Origin: Phyllobacterium brassicacearum
Lineage (GTDB): Bacteria > Pseudomonadota > Alphaproteobacteria > Rhizobiales > Rhizobiaceae
NCBI RefSeq assembly: GCF_003010955.1
Contig: NZ_PGGO01000006.1
Span: forward strand, 1-64,000
Reading direction: 5' to 3'
DNA: 64,000 nucleotides
In this document: positions 16,970 to 25,566 of the stretch, one piece after another
Numbering within the stretch: position 1 is the first letter of the stretch
Layout: the number at the start of each line of letters is the position of its first letter
Made by a program: the position numbers and the translations under genes
The notes under the pieces: model-generated
Databases searched by the model: none
What the model was told of the DNA's origin: nothing
Seen by the model: the letters and a program-made list of their open reading frames with translations, nothing else

Positions 16970-17572
16970 ATGGGAGCGACGGACGTGGAGCAGAAAAAGA
17001 CGATCGGGTTCGTATTCATCGACAAGTTCGCCGATTGGGAGTTTGGTTTGCTTTCGGGCGCCGCCACTGACTGGTTTGCTGCGCGTGCTGTCGCGCTATC
17101 GCCGCTGGCGGGCCCGATTCGTTCGATTGGGGGCCTGAAGCTGGTTCCGGATCGCGGTGTCGGCGCCGAAGAAAACAGCGATCTCGATGCGGTCGCGGTC
17201 ATCGGCGCTGAAACCTGGCCAGGCGAAGACGCTCCTGACATTGCGCCGCTCTTGAATGCCACTTTGCAACGTGGAGGCATCGTTGGCGGCATCTGCGGCG
17301 GCACGCTGGCATTGGCCCGTGCAGGACTTTTCGAAGGGCGTAAACATACGAGCAATGGCGCCGGCTGGATGCAGTCGCATATCGGCGACTACGCCGGTTC
17401 GTCCCTCTATCAGGATGTGCCGCATGCGGTGCGCGATGCGCATATCATCAGCGCTGCCGGGTCGGCACCCGGCACATTTACAACCAATTTCCTCGAGGCG
17501 CTTTTCCCCGAAAAGGCGGGACAGGTTGCCGAGATGCGGGAGTTCATCAGGCGGGAATATCAGGCCGCCTGA
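16970..17572 (+). CDS. DJ-1/PfpI family protein (class I glutamine amidotransferase-like)
   Basis: 200 residues in one flavodoxin-like domain. The nucleophile elbow is GGICGGTLALARAGLFEGRKHTSNG, with the reactive cysteine at about 109 followed by two glycines. The family includes chaperones, deglycases and isonitrile hydratase-like enzymes; exact activity cannot be assigned. The start at 16970 (MGATDVEQKKTIGFVFIDKF) is used because the longer frame from 16859 would overlap the DUF1127 gene. It is followed by an MGMT-like protein and a WYL regulator, which suggests a damage-response or detoxification unit. Confidence 0.82.
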   Translation: MGATDVEQKKTIGFVFIDKFADWEFGLLSGAATDWFAARAVALSPLAGPIRSIGGLKLVPDRGVGAEENSDLDAVAVIGAETWPGEDAPDIAPLLNATLQRGGIVGGICGGTLALARAGLFEGRKHTSNGAGWMQSHIGDYAGSSLYQDVPHAVRDAHIISAAGSAPGTFTTNFLEALFPEKAGQVAEMREFIRREYQAA

Positions 17573-17598
17573 TCGGGTGGGCCAGTGAGGTTCATGAC

Positions 17599-18006
17599 AT
17601 GAAGAGCTGTACTGACAAGTTGAATTCCGGCGGACCGCATCAAGTCAAGCCTGCGCCGACCAGCATCGCCGGCATGAAGGCAGGTGAGATCATGCTGGTT
17701 CCTACCGCCCGTCAAGTCGACGATTTCATCCGGACCCTAAACAAGGGCAAGCAAATGGACGTGAAAACCCTCTGGCACGCCATGGCAAGACAGTATGGTG
17801 CTGAAGTGACATGTCCGATTACGACCGGGTTTCACCTGCGAACCGTCGCCGAAGCCGCCTATGAAACGTATCAGCAAACCGGCGATGTGAATGCGATCAC
17901 GCCCTTCTGGCGCGTACTGAACGCACAGACGCCGACAATATCCAAACTGTCCTTCGGTACGGCCTTCGTGACAGAGCAGCGCCAACGAGAAGGCTTGAAG
18001 GAATAA
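17599..18006 (+). CDS. MGMT-like small protein, function uncertain
   Basis: 135 residues. The middle part (MDVKTLWHAMARQYGAEVTCPITTGFHLRTVAEAAYETYQ) resembles small alphaproteobacterial proteins annotated as MGMT (O6-methylguanine-DNA methyltransferase) family, with CPITTG near the position of the active-site loop. ITPFWRVLNAQ continues that resemblance. The full Ada-C domain and PCHRV motif are absent, so methyltransferase activity is not supported. It lies between a PfpI-family gene (27 bases) and a WYL regulator (3 bases), forming one likely transcript. The start at 17599 could also be an internal Met (17674). Confidence 0.6.
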   Translation: MKSCTDKLNSGGPHQVKPAPTSIAGMKAGEIMLVPTARQVDDFIRTLNKGKQMDVKTLWHAMARQYGAEVTCPITTGFHLRTVAEAAYETYQQTGDVNAITPFWRVLNAQTPTISKLSFGTAFVTEQRQREGLKE

Positions 18007-18008
18007 TC

Positions 18009-18722
18009 ATGCGTAGAGCAGATCGTCTTTTTCAGATCGTGCAGAAGCTGCGGGGCGGGCGACTCGTCACCGCGCGTCAGCTCGCCGACAGACTCGAGGT
18101 TTCCGAGCGCACGATCTATCGCGACATTGCCGATCTGCAGTCGACAGGCGTGCCCATCGATGGTGAAGCCGGGGTCGGTTACATCCTGCGCGAGGGCTTC
18201 GACCTGCCCCCCTTGATGTTCACGCGCGATGAGGTGGTGGCGCTGGTGGCCGGTGCCCGTCTGATCACCGCCTGGGGCGGCGCGTCCATGGCGCGTGCAG
18301 CCGAAGAGGCGATCATCAAGATCGGTGCAGTCCTGCCGAAAGAGGATCGGCCGCGCATCACCAATACGCATGTTCACTCAACCAGTTACAATATAAGCGA
18401 CAATGACCGGGCATTGATCGATCTGGCGGAGAATGCGGCCGAGCAGTGCCGGGTTCTGTCGATTGTTTATACGGATCTTGATGGCAATGAGAGCTCCCGG
18501 GATATCCGTCCGCTCGGTCTCTGGTTCTGGGGCAAAGTGTGGACGTTGATCAGCTGGTGCGAGCTGCGCAATGATTTTCGTACGTTCCGCATCGATCGCA
18601 TCGCCAAGGTCGAGAAAGCCGACCGGATTTTCCGTCAGGAGCGAGGCAAGACATTGGCAGACTTCTACCGCCGGGTGGAACTCAGCGAGACACCGGACAA
18701 CAAGGCGGCCAGGGCGTCATGA
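18009..18722 (+). CDS. YafY-type transcriptional regulator (HTH plus WYL domain)
   Basis: 237 residues. The N-terminal winged helix (about 1-60) shows RLFQIVQKLRGGRLVTARQLADRLEVSERTIYRDIADLQSTGVPI. A WYL domain follows (about 130-215), with IRPLGLWFWGKVWTLISWCELRNDFRTFRIDRI in place of the canonical W-Y-L triad. WYL regulators sense ligands or nucleic acids and often control DNA-damage or metabolic genes beside them. It sits 3 bases after the MGMT-like gene, so it probably regulates this trio. Followed by a bidirectional terminator. Confidence 0.9.
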   Translation: MRRADRLFQIVQKLRGGRLVTARQLADRLEVSERTIYRDIADLQSTGVPIDGEAGVGYILREGFDLPPLMFTRDEVVALVAGARLITAWGGASMARAAEEAIIKIGAVLPKEDRPRITNTHVHSTSYNISDNDRALIDLAENAAEQCRVLSIVYTDLDGNESSRDIRPLGLWFWGKVWTLISWCELRNDFRTFRIDRIAKVEKADRIFRQERGKTLADFYRRVELSETPDNKAARAS

Positions 18723-18750
18723 AAAAAGCCCGGCAAATGCCGGGCTTTTG
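18722..18750. terminator. Bidirectional intrinsic terminator
   Basis: An A-tract, then AAAAGCCCGGC, a 4-base loop and GCCGGGCTTTT form a perfect 11-bp hairpin with A/T tracts on both sides. It serves the WYL regulator on the plus strand and the convergent trcR on the minus strand. Confidence 0.9.
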
Positions 18751-18770
18751 CTTGATTATAGTTCAGACGA

Positions 18771-19463
18771 TTATTCTTCGTCTTCATCCTGGTTACGGCC
18801 CTTGAGGGACGACAGTTTGGCGAAGACCTTGTCTGCATCGAGCTCTTCGTCTTCTTCGCGAACAGTCGGCTGAATGTCGAGGTTTTCCGTTGCGGAAGCC
18901 GGGAGCAGTGTATCGCCACTTTCGCCCGGCTGAACCGGCCGGCCGCGGGACGAACGTTCAACCTCGATATCCAGATCGATCTGCGAGCACAGGCCGAGTG
19001 TCACCGGGTCCATCGGCTGGAGATTGATGGAGTTCCAATGGGTGCGATTGCGGATCTGTTCGATGGTCGACTTCGTCGTGCCGATCAGGCGTGAAATCTG
19101 TGCATCCTTCAGCTCCGGATGATTGCGCACCAGCCAGAGGATTGCATTGGGGCGGTCCTGACGCTTGGACAATGGCGTGTAACGCGGGCCCTTGCGCTTG
19201 GTCTCCGGCACACGAACCTTCGGGTCGGAAATTTTCAACTTATGGTTGATGTCAGCCTCGCCTTTGGCAATTTCCTCACGCGACAACTGGCCGGTGATCA
19301 GCGGGTCAAGGCCCTTGATGCCCTGGGCGGATTCGCCGTCAGCAATCGCCTTCACTTCGAGCGGATGCAGCTTGCAGAATGCAGCGATCTGATCGAATGA
19401 CAGGGCGGTATTGTCGACAAGCCAGACGGCCGTTGCCTTTGGCATAAGAAGCTGGGTGGCCAT
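18771..19463 (-). CDS. trcR: Cell-cycle transcriptional regulator TrcR (DUF1013)
   Basis: 230 residues, conserved in Alphaproteobacteria. The N-terminal part reads MATQLLMPKATAVWLVDNTALSFDQIAAFCKLHPLEVKAIADGE and the central helical part contains NHPELKDAQISRLIGTTKSTIEQIRNRTHW, an HTH-like segment. The C-terminal 45 residues are acidic and disordered (DEDEE end). TrcR of Caulobacter works at promoters with RNA polymerase during the cell cycle. The ATG at 19463 is chosen because MATQLLMPKA is the family start; the frame continues upstream without homology. Divergent from the phytase-like gene. Confidence 0.88.
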   Translation of the reverse strand: MATQLLMPKATAVWLVDNTALSFDQIAAFCKLHPLEVKAIADGESAQGIKGLDPLITGQLSREEIAKGEADINHKLKISDPKVRVPETKRKGPRYTPLSKRQDRPNAILWLVRNHPELKDAQISRLIGTTKSTIEQIRNRTHWNSINLQPMDPVTLGLCSQIDLDIEVERSSRGRPVQPGESGDTLLPASATENLDIQPTVREEDEELDADKVFAKLSSLKGRNQDEDEE

Positions 19464-19618
19464 AGATATAGTCCTCTCGTTCGTCCGCTCCGGTGGCGCG
19501 GGACGTGGGTTCAACCACAATTTCCGGGAATTCGAGGCGTTATATAGCGCCATTTTTATGGATGAGCAAGAATCGCTTTTTGAGTGTGCGATTCGATGTG
19601 ATCAAGCGTTTCATCGAA

Positions 19619-19636
19619 CTGTCATGAAAGTGTCAT
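19619..19636 (+). promoter_or_regulatory. Pho box (PhoB binding site)
   Basis: CTGTCAT-GAAA-GTGTCAT has the 7-4-7 layout of the Pho box, with 13 of 14 repeat bases matching the CTGTCAT consensus. It lies 57 bases before the phytase-like gene, at the place where PhoB would stand in for a -35 box. PhoB control under phosphate limitation is a strong inference. Confidence 0.88.
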
Positions 19637-19692
19637 TGCACTGCAATGCACCTGCGCGAACGATCTCCGGATAACAATCGGAGGTTTAAATA

Positions 19693-21891
19693 ATGTCGCG
19701 CAAATCCCTCTATCTCGGTCTCTGGACTGCCCTGGCTGCATCCGTTGCATTCCCTGCCGCTGCGGAACCGGTCTTCAACCGTATCGCAAGTTTCCCGGTG
19801 GCCGACAACCTGCCGATAGATGCGGACAAGTCGAAGCCGACGTCCTCGGAAATCATCACCGCTTCGGAAGACGGCAAGACGCTGATCTACTCCGACAGCC
19901 CCTATGGCGCGATCGGCTTCATCGACATCAGCGATGCGGCCAAGCCGCAGCCAGGTGGCTTGCTCAAGGTCGACGGCGAACCGACATCTGTGGCTGTTGC
20001 AGACGGCAAGGTTCTCGCTGCGGTCAACACCTCGAAAGACAAAGCCAATCCTTCCGGCCGACTCGATGTCATCGATCTTGCAACACGCAAGGTCGACTCC
20101 ACATGCGATCTTGGCGGCCAGCCGGATTCAGTTGCGATCTCGCCCGACAGGACCTTCGCAACGATTGCGATCGAGAATGAACGCGATGAAGAGGTGAATG
20201 ATGGTGAAATACCGCAGCTTCCCTCGGGCAACCTCAAGATCCTTGCCCTGAAGGATGGTGTGCCGGATTGCGCAACCATGAAGACAGTCGAGCTGACGGG
20301 CATTTCCGAAATTGCCCCAGAAGACGCCGAGCCGGAATTCGTCTCGATCAACAAGAACAACCAGATTGCTGTGACCCTACAGGAAAACAACCACATCGCG
20401 ATTATCGATGCGGCCAGCGGCAAGATCGTATCGCATTTTTCCGCAGGTGAGGTCGATCTCGACAAGATCGATGTCAAGAACGATGGCGCGTTGAAGTTCG
20501 ACGGCAGCATGAAGGGCGTTCTGCGCGAGCCGGACACCATCAAATGGCTGGACAATGACCGCTTCGTTATCGCCAACGAAGGCGACTACGAAGGCGGTTC
20601 GCGCAGCTTCACCATCTTCTCCAAGGACGGCAAGGTTCTCTATGAATCCGGCCCGTCACTCGAACTCAAGATGGCCGAGGCCGGACATTATCCCGACAAA
20701 CGCAACAAGAAGGGCGTCGAGCTGGAAGGTGCGGAAGTTGGCAAGTTCGGAGACACGAACTATCTGTTCGTCGCAAGCGAGCGCGCCTCTCTCGTCGGCG
20801 TTTACAAGGATACGGGCGCTGATCCCGAATTCGTGCAGTTGCTGCCCTCCGGTATCGCGCCGGAAGGCGTCCTGGCCATTCCGTCGCGCAATCTTCTGGT
20901 GACGGCCAATGAAGTCGATCTCGTCAAGGATGGCGGTGTCCGGTCCCATGTCATGATCTATGAACTGAAGGATCAGAAGGCGAACTATCCGCAGATGGTT
21001 TCGACCATGAAAGATGACGGTACTCCAATTGGCTGGGGCGCCCTTTCCGGACTGGTTGGGGATCCGAAGGAAGCCGGCAAGCTTTATGGCGTATCCGACT
21101 CCATTTACTACTCGTCCCCGACGATCTACACGATCGACGCCAAGCAGACGCCGGCGAAGATCAGTAGTGCGCTGGTGGTCAAGCGCGGCGGCCAGGCGGC
21201 GCAGAAGCTCGATCTTGAAGGCATCACGACAGACGGTGACGGCGGCTTCTGGCTCGCCAATGAGGGCGATCAGGCCAAGCTCGTCCCGCATGCGATCTTT
21301 AACGTGAATGACAAGGGCGAAATCAAGAAAGAGATCGCGCTTCCCGACGACCTGTTGCCAAGCCAGATCCGTTATGGGCTGGAGGGCATCACCCGTGTCG
21401 GAGAGGGCGATGACGCAACGTTGTGGATGGCGATCCAGCGCGAATGGAAGGATGATGAAAAAAGTTTCGTCAAACTTCTGAACTACAACATCAAGGACAA
21501 GACCTGGGGCGCCGTTTCCTATCCGCTGGACAAGACCGAGGATGGCTGGGTTGGCCTGTCGGAAATCACAGCTCACGATGGTCAGCTCTACATTATCGAA
21601 CGCGACAACCAGATCGCCGAAAAAGCTGTCAACAAGCGCCTGTACCGCGTAGCGCTCGACGGTCTGAAGCCTGCCAAGATCGGCGAAAAGCTCCCGGTGG
21701 TCCAGAAGACGGTTGCTCACGATTTCATCGGCGACCTCAAATCTGCCAATGGATATGTTCCCGAGAAGCTTGAAGGCTTCACAGTCGATGCCGACGGCAA
21801 TGGCTATGCGGTGACGGACAATGACGGTGTCGACGATTCTTCGGGAGAGACCCTGTTCTTCGGCATTGGCAAGGTTCAGGCGACAAACTGA
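19693..21891 (+). CDS. Secreted esterase-like/phytase-family protein
   Basis: 732 residues with a Sec signal (about 1-24, ending AAAEP). The N-terminal 400 residues show beta-propeller-like repeats (DLATRKVDSTCDLGGQPDSVAISPDRTFATIAIENE). The C-terminal 300 match the esterase-like activity of phytase family, with LDLEGITTDGDGGFWLANEGD, RYGLEGITRVGEGDDATLWMAIQRE and GFTVDADGNGYAVTDNDGVDDSSGET. It is expected in the periplasm or outside the cell and to release phosphate from organic phosphoesters, perhaps with Ca. A Pho box lies just upstream, which supports a role in phosphorus scavenging. Exact substrate unknown. Confidence 0.85.
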   Translation: MSRKSLYLGLWTALAASVAFPAAAEPVFNRIASFPVADNLPIDADKSKPTSSEIITASEDGKTLIYSDSPYGAIGFIDISDAAKPQPGGLLKVDGEPTSVAVADGKVLAAVNTSKDKANPSGRLDVIDLATRKVDSTCDLGGQPDSVAISPDRTFATIAIENERDEEVNDGEIPQLPSGNLKILALKDGVPDCATMKTVELTGISEIAPEDAEPEFVSINKNNQIAVTLQENNHIAIIDAASGKIVSHFSAGEVDLDKIDVKNDGALKFDGSMKGVLREPDTIKWLDNDRFVIANEGDYEGGSRSFTIFSKDGKVLYESGPSLELKMAEAGHYPDKRNKKGVELEGAEVGKFGDTNYLFVASERASLVGVYKDTGADPEFVQLLPSGIAPEGVLAIPSRNLLVTANEVDLVKDGGVRSHVMIYELKDQKANYPQMVSTMKDDGTPIGWGALSGLVGDPKEAGKLYGVSDSIYYSSPTIYTIDAKQTPAKISSALVVKRGGQAAQKLDLEGITTDGDGGFWLANEGDQAKLVPHAIFNVNDKGEIKKEIALPDDLLPSQIRYGLEGITRVGEGDDATLWMAIQREWKDDEKSFVKLLNYNIKDKTWGAVSYPLDKTEDGWVGLSEITAHDGQLYIIERDNQIAEKAVNKRLYRVALDGLKPAKIGEKLPVVQKTVAHDFIGDLKSANGYVPEKLEGFTVDADGNGYAVTDNDGVDDSSGETLFFGIGKVQATN

Positions 21892-21908
21892 TATTTTTAC
21901 CTGAGAGC

Positions 21909-21942
21909 AAAGGCCGCGTCCTGGACGCGGCCTTTGGTTTTT
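21909..21942. terminator. Intrinsic terminator between convergent genes
   Basis: AAAGGCCGCGTCC and GGACGCGGCCTTT are perfect 13-base complements with one base between them, followed by GGTTTTTCT. The practical loop is about 7 bases. It ends the phytase-like transcript and may also serve the opposing oxidoreductase gene. Confidence 0.9.
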
Positions 21943-22947
21943 CTAGCTTACGTCGAGCACAATCTTGCCGATATTCTGACCGTCTTCCATGCGTTCATGT
22001 GCCCGCCATGCTTCATGCAGGGGGTAGACCATGTCGATGACCGGAGCAACGCGGCGTTCCACCAGCAGCGGCCAGACCTTAAGCTCAAGCTCGCGTGCAA
22101 TCCCTGCCTTGAAATCAACCGGTCTGTTGCGAAGGGTTGAGCCGGTGTGGGTGAGGCGCTTGACCATCAGTTTCGAGATGTCGGTATTCGCCTTGGCGCC
22201 GTTGAGGAACGCAATCTGGACGATACGGCCATCAACCGCCGCCGCCTCGTAGTTGCGCTCGATATAGTCGCCACCGACCATGTCGAGGGTCAGGTTCACG
22301 CCCTTGCCGCTGGTTGCTTCCTTTACCGCTTCGACGAAATCTTCGTTGCGATAGTTGATGGCGCGGTCTGCTCCCAGCTTGATGCAGGCTTCGCATTTCT
22401 CTTCCGAGCCTGCCGTTGTGATCACATAGGCTCCAAACGCGTTCGCAAGCTGGATGGCGGTGGTGCCAATGCCGGAGGAGCCCCCGTGGACGAGGAAGGT
22501 CTCGCCTTTCTGCAATCCCCCGCGCTCGAATACATTGTGCCAGACGGTGAAGTAGGTCTCGGGAATCGCTGCCGCCTCTATGTAGCCGTAACCCGCGGGG
22601 ATCGGCAGCGCATTGCTTTCATGCACGGTGCAATATTGCGCATAGCCGCCACCCGGAACCAACGCCGTGACGCGTTCGCCAACGCGAAACCGCGTCACGC
22701 CCTGACCAACGGCAACGATATCGCCGGCGATCTCGAGGCCGGGAATATCGGAGCTACCCGCCGGCGGCGGATAAAGTCCCTGCCGCTGCAGCACGTCCGG
22801 ACGATTGACTCCGGCGGCTCGGACCTGGACAAGAAGCTCGCCCGATTTTGATTCGGGAACGCCTCGTTTACCCGGCTTCAGCACCAATGGTCCGCCTGGC
22901 CGCGTGATCTCGATCGCCGTCATCGTTGTCGGAATTTTTTCGGCCAT
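21943..22947 (-). CDS. NAD(P)H-quinone oxidoreductase, PIG3/zinc-independent MDR family
   Basis: 334 residues of the medium-chain dehydrogenase/reductase superfamily. RPDVLQRQGLYPPPAGSSDIPGLEIAGDIVAVG is the quinone-oxidoreductase N-terminus, and LVHGGSSGIGTTAIQLANAFGAYVITTAGSEEK is the NADP-binding Rossmann motif. Zinc ligands of alcohol dehydrogenases are missing. The sequence resembles the PIG3/TED3 group, which reduces quinones one electron at a time. The start at 22947 has GAGGAAGATCCC upstream. It probably acts alone; a DUF1192 gene diverges from it. Confidence 0.88.
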   Translation of the reverse strand: MAEKIPTTMTAIEITRPGGPLVLKPGKRGVPESKSGELLVQVRAAGVNRPDVLQRQGLYPPPAGSSDIPGLEIAGDIVAVGQGVTRFRVGERVTALVPGGGYAQYCTVHESNALPIPAGYGYIEAAAIPETYFTVWHNVFERGGLQKGETFLVHGGSSGIGTTAIQLANAFGAYVITTAGSEEKCEACIKLGADRAINYRNEDFVEAVKEATSGKGVNLTLDMVGGDYIERNYEAAAVDGRIVQIAFLNGAKANTDISKLMVKRLTHTGSTLRNRPVDFKAGIARELELKVWPLLVERRVAPVIDMVYPLHEAWRAHERMEDGQNIGKIVLDVS

Positions 22948-23041
22948 GGGATCTTCCTCAACATTGATTCGCCAGAATGATTTGCAATTCCAAGCAGTTG
23001 GACTGTATCCTGTTACACTAGAGCGACAAGTGGAGGAAATA

Positions 23042-23227
23042 ATGTCACTTTTCGATGAAGAGCCAAGGCGCAAGATCATTCACGATATTGGGCAGGACCT
23101 GTCGCTGTTGTCGGTCGCGGAGCTCGACGAGCGGATTGCACTGCTGCGGACTGAAATCACACGGCTCGAAGAGGAACGGTCTCGTAAAGGTGACAGCAAG
23201 GTTGCCGCCGAAGCGCTTTTCCGCTGA
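23042..23227 (+). CDS. DUF1192 small protein
   Basis: 61 residues, MSLFDEEPRRKIIHDIGQDLSLLSVAELDERIALLRTEITRLEEE. This is the full DUF1192 pattern: a short acidic/basic head and a coiled-coil helix. No signal or membrane segment. GTGGAGGAAATA precedes the ATG. DUF1192 proteins are widespread in Alphaproteobacteria and uncharacterised. Divergent from the quinone oxidoreductase gene, 94 bases between starts. Confidence 0.85.
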   Translation: MSLFDEEPRRKIIHDIGQDLSLLSVAELDERIALLRTEITRLEEERSRKGDSKVAAEALFR

Positions 23228-23260
23228 GGCGAGCATTTCCATTTTAAACGAGAGTCATGG

Positions 23261-23336
23261 GAATGCTCTAACTCTTTGCTTTGACGTAATTCCGAACGGA
23301 AAACCGGTTCCCACTTTTTCCTGGAATTGCTTGAGT
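23261..23336 (+). repeat. Degenerate rhizobial intergenic repeat, copy B
   Basis: CTCTTTGCTTTGACGTAATTCCGAACGGAAAACCGGTTCCCAC...CCTGGAATTGCTT matches copy C (30491-30565) over most of its length and copy A (4441-4496) in part. It stands between the DUF1192 and MFS genes. The ends (AATTCC and GGAATTGC) are complementary, so the transcript can fold. Confidence 0.75.
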
Positions 23337-23434
23337 AATGCGGATGTCATCAAGTTTCCGCATTGCTGCATGACACGATCTCCTCCGGCGCGATCCTGTG
23401 CTGGTCCACTTTCGATTCGCTTGAAGGATACGCC

Positions 23435-24676
23435 GTGTTCCGTTCGTTCATCCAGGTTTTCGCACTCCTCTGCGGCACTTCCTTTCTCGTCATGGCGTCA
23501 GGTTTGCATGGCCTGCTCCTGCCCCTGCGCGGTGGAGCGGAAGGGTTCTCGACCACATCGCTCGGATTGCTCGGCACCGCTTGGGCAGGTGGTTTCATTG
23601 CCTCTTGCCTGCTAGCGCCACGTCTGGTCCGGCGCGTCGGCCATGTGCGTGCCTTCAGCGCGTTCGCGTCGATAGCAGCGATCGTTGCGCTCATGACCGG
23701 TATGTTGGTTGAATCGACCGCCTGGATCGTGCTGCGTGCCCTGACCGGTTTTGCTATGGCCGGTTCCTACATGGTGATCGAGAGCTGGCTCAACGAGCGC
23801 GCGACAAATGCCAATCGCGGGCAGATTTTCGGTCTCTACATGGTGGTGAATTTCGGTTCGATCACTGTCGGGCAAATGATGATCGGCTTTGGTGATGTGC
23901 GCACGGATATGTTCTTCATGATGTCGGGCATCCTGTTCTGTCTGGCCCTGATCCCGACGGCCGTTTCCACTGCCAGCAGTCCGAAGCCGCTGACGGAAGT
24001 GCAGCTGGATCTGAAAGCGCTCTATCGCAACTCACCCGTCTCCTTCCTCGGCTGTATACTGATCGGCGTTGCCAATGGTGCGTTCGGCACACTGGGCGCC
24101 GTTTATGGCGCGGCAACCGGCATTTCCACGACGGAAATCGCGTTGATGATGAGCGCCTCGGTCATGGGCGGTGCCTTGATGCAGATACCGGTCGGTCGCA
24201 TGTCGGACCGTACCGACCGGCGCTACGTTGTTGCCATAGTCGGCGGCGCTGCGGCAGCGATAGGCCTTTTGATATTCCTGATCGCACCGCGCCACGCCTA
24301 TGTCATTCTGGCGATGACTGCGATCTATGGCGGCTTGGCCTATACGCTCTACCCAGTGGCTGTTGCCCACGCGAACGATTTCTCCGATCAGCAAAGCTTC
24401 GTCAAAGTCACGAGCGGGCTTCTCTTGCTTTACGGCTTCGGTACGATGGTCGGGCCGGTTCTGGGCGCCTGGGCCATGGAGAGCATTACACCGGAAGGGT
24501 TGTTTGCGGTCACGGCTCTGGCTCATGCCTCAATCATGACCCATGCCATCATCCGCTCCCGTATGCGCCCGCCCGTGCCAATAGAACTTAGGGATAACTT
24601 TCAAACGGTTGGCGCGGAGCGCGTTACTCCCGAAGGTGTCAGACTCGATCCTCGCGCAGAGAATTTACCGGATTGA
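23435..24676 (+). CDS. MFS transporter
   Basis: 413 residues with about twelve hydrophobic segments. The MFS loop 2-3 pattern is seen as LAPRLVRRVGHVRAFSAFASI and the loop 8-9 one as GRMSDRTDRRYVVAIVGG. It is close to the YcaD-like/UMF group (GLHGLLLPLRGGAEGFSTTSLGLLGTAWAGGF). The start is GTG 23435 (MFRSFIQVFALLCGTS), preceded by GAAGGA; the longer frame upstream includes repeat-derived sequence. Substrate unknown. The next gene encodes an ArsR-type regulator that may control it. Confidence 0.86.
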   Translation: MFRSFIQVFALLCGTSFLVMASGLHGLLLPLRGGAEGFSTTSLGLLGTAWAGGFIASCLLAPRLVRRVGHVRAFSAFASIAAIVALMTGMLVESTAWIVLRALTGFAMAGSYMVIESWLNERATNANRGQIFGLYMVVNFGSITVGQMMIGFGDVRTDMFFMMSGILFCLALIPTAVSTASSPKPLTEVQLDLKALYRNSPVSFLGCILIGVANGAFGTLGAVYGAATGISTTEIALMMSASVMGGALMQIPVGRMSDRTDRRYVVAIVGGAAAAIGLLIFLIAPRHAYVILAMTAIYGGLAYTLYPVAVAHANDFSDQQSFVKVTSGLLLLYGFGTMVGPVLGAWAMESITPEGLFAVTALAHASIMTHAIIRSRMRPPVPIELRDNFQTVGAERVTPEGVRLDPRAENLPD

Positions 24677-24742
24677 TTGGTTCGATTCGGCTCCGATACG
24701 AAATCCGTTGACATTCCAGCCGGTTTAAAACGACTATCCCCT

Positions 24743-25006
24743 ATGGTAGAAACGGATGCCTTTGCTGCAATTTCTGATCCGAACCGCCGTTATCTCCTTG
24801 AGGAGCTTCGACGCGGACCAAAAACCGTGAACGAACTGGCGCTTGGACTGCCGATCTCGCGCCCGGCCGTCTCCCAGCACCTCAAGGCGCTCCTCGATGC
24901 ACGGCTGGTTAAGGTCAAGGCCGAAGGAACACGCCGCATCTACGCGGTCGACGACAGTGGCTTCTTTCACTTGAATTTATGGCTGGACCAGTTCTGGAGC
25001 GAGTAA
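24743..25006 (+). CDS. ArsR-family winged-helix regulator
   Basis: 87 residues, one winged helix: AAISDPNRRYLLEELRRGPKTVNELALGLPISRPAVSQHLKALLDARLVKVKAEGTRRIYAVD. The metal-binding ELCVCD motif of ArsR/SmtB sensors is absent (no cysteine at all), so direct metal sensing is unlikely. The start at 24743 (MVETDAFAAISDP) fits the family; a TTG at 24677 directly follows the MFS stop and is an alternative. It may autoregulate or act on the transporter before it. Confidence 0.85.
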   Translation: MVETDAFAAISDPNRRYLLEELRRGPKTVNELALGLPISRPAVSQHLKALLDARLVKVKAEGTRRIYAVDDSGFFHLNLWLDQFWSE

Positions 25007-25053
25007 CCCTGACAGTTCATCGGAGCTGGTATTGCAAAGTCCACAGGGGAAAA

Positions 25054-25096
25054 CAAAAACCCGACCCTGCGTCTGTGCGAGGGCCGGGCTTTTTGT
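25054..25096. terminator. Intrinsic terminator after the ArsR-type gene
   Basis: AAAAACCCGACCCT and AGGGCCGGGCTTTTT pair over about 13 bases with one mismatch and end in a T-tract. Tracts on both sides mean it could work in both directions. Confidence 0.75.
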
Positions 25097-25161
25097 AACT
25101 GCCAGCACGATGCCATTTCAAGCTATCGAGTGGAATTTCGCGGTATTGTCCTTATGCCGTT

Positions 25162-25341
25162 TCAATGATGGGTGACGGCTGCCTTCAGCTTTACGATCTG
25201 CTCCTTGAGCATGAGCTTGCGTCGTTTCATATCGCTGATCTTCAGGTCGTCGGAGGCGGGACTTAACAGTGCGTCGGAAATTTCCTTTTCGAGCGCTCCA
25301 TGCTTACGTTCAAGCGTTTCAAGATGAGACTCAATGGCCAT
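25162..25341 (-). CDS. DUF465 (YdcH-like) small protein
   Basis: 59 residues: MAIESHLETLERKHGALEKEISDALLSPASDDLKISDMKRRKLMLKEQIVKLK. This is the DUF465/YdcH helical hairpin with the LKxxKLxLKDxI pattern. The ATG at 25341 has GGGAGAAGCCGG upstream. A second DUF465 gene is encoded 226 bases away on the other strand, so the two are divergent. Function unknown; the fold is two antiparallel helices. Confidence 0.85.
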   Translation of the reverse strand: MAIESHLETLERKHGALEKEISDALLSPASDDLKISDMKRRKLMLKEQIVKLKAAVTHH

Positions 25342-25566
25342 CCGGCTTCTCCCTTGGTTGGTTCCTTGCTCGTGCATGCTCTGCCTGCCAAGAGGCAAGT
25401 TTATGACAGAGCCGTGACACTCTGCCACCACTTTAACCAATTGTCGAATTTGTTTCGTAGGATTTTATTGTTTCTTGAAATATGATATGGCGACGTTCTG
25501 GCAAGGTGCTGCATTGCTCCAGGCCAGTGACTGGATTCGTCCACAGCAAATACCGGGAATCACTGC

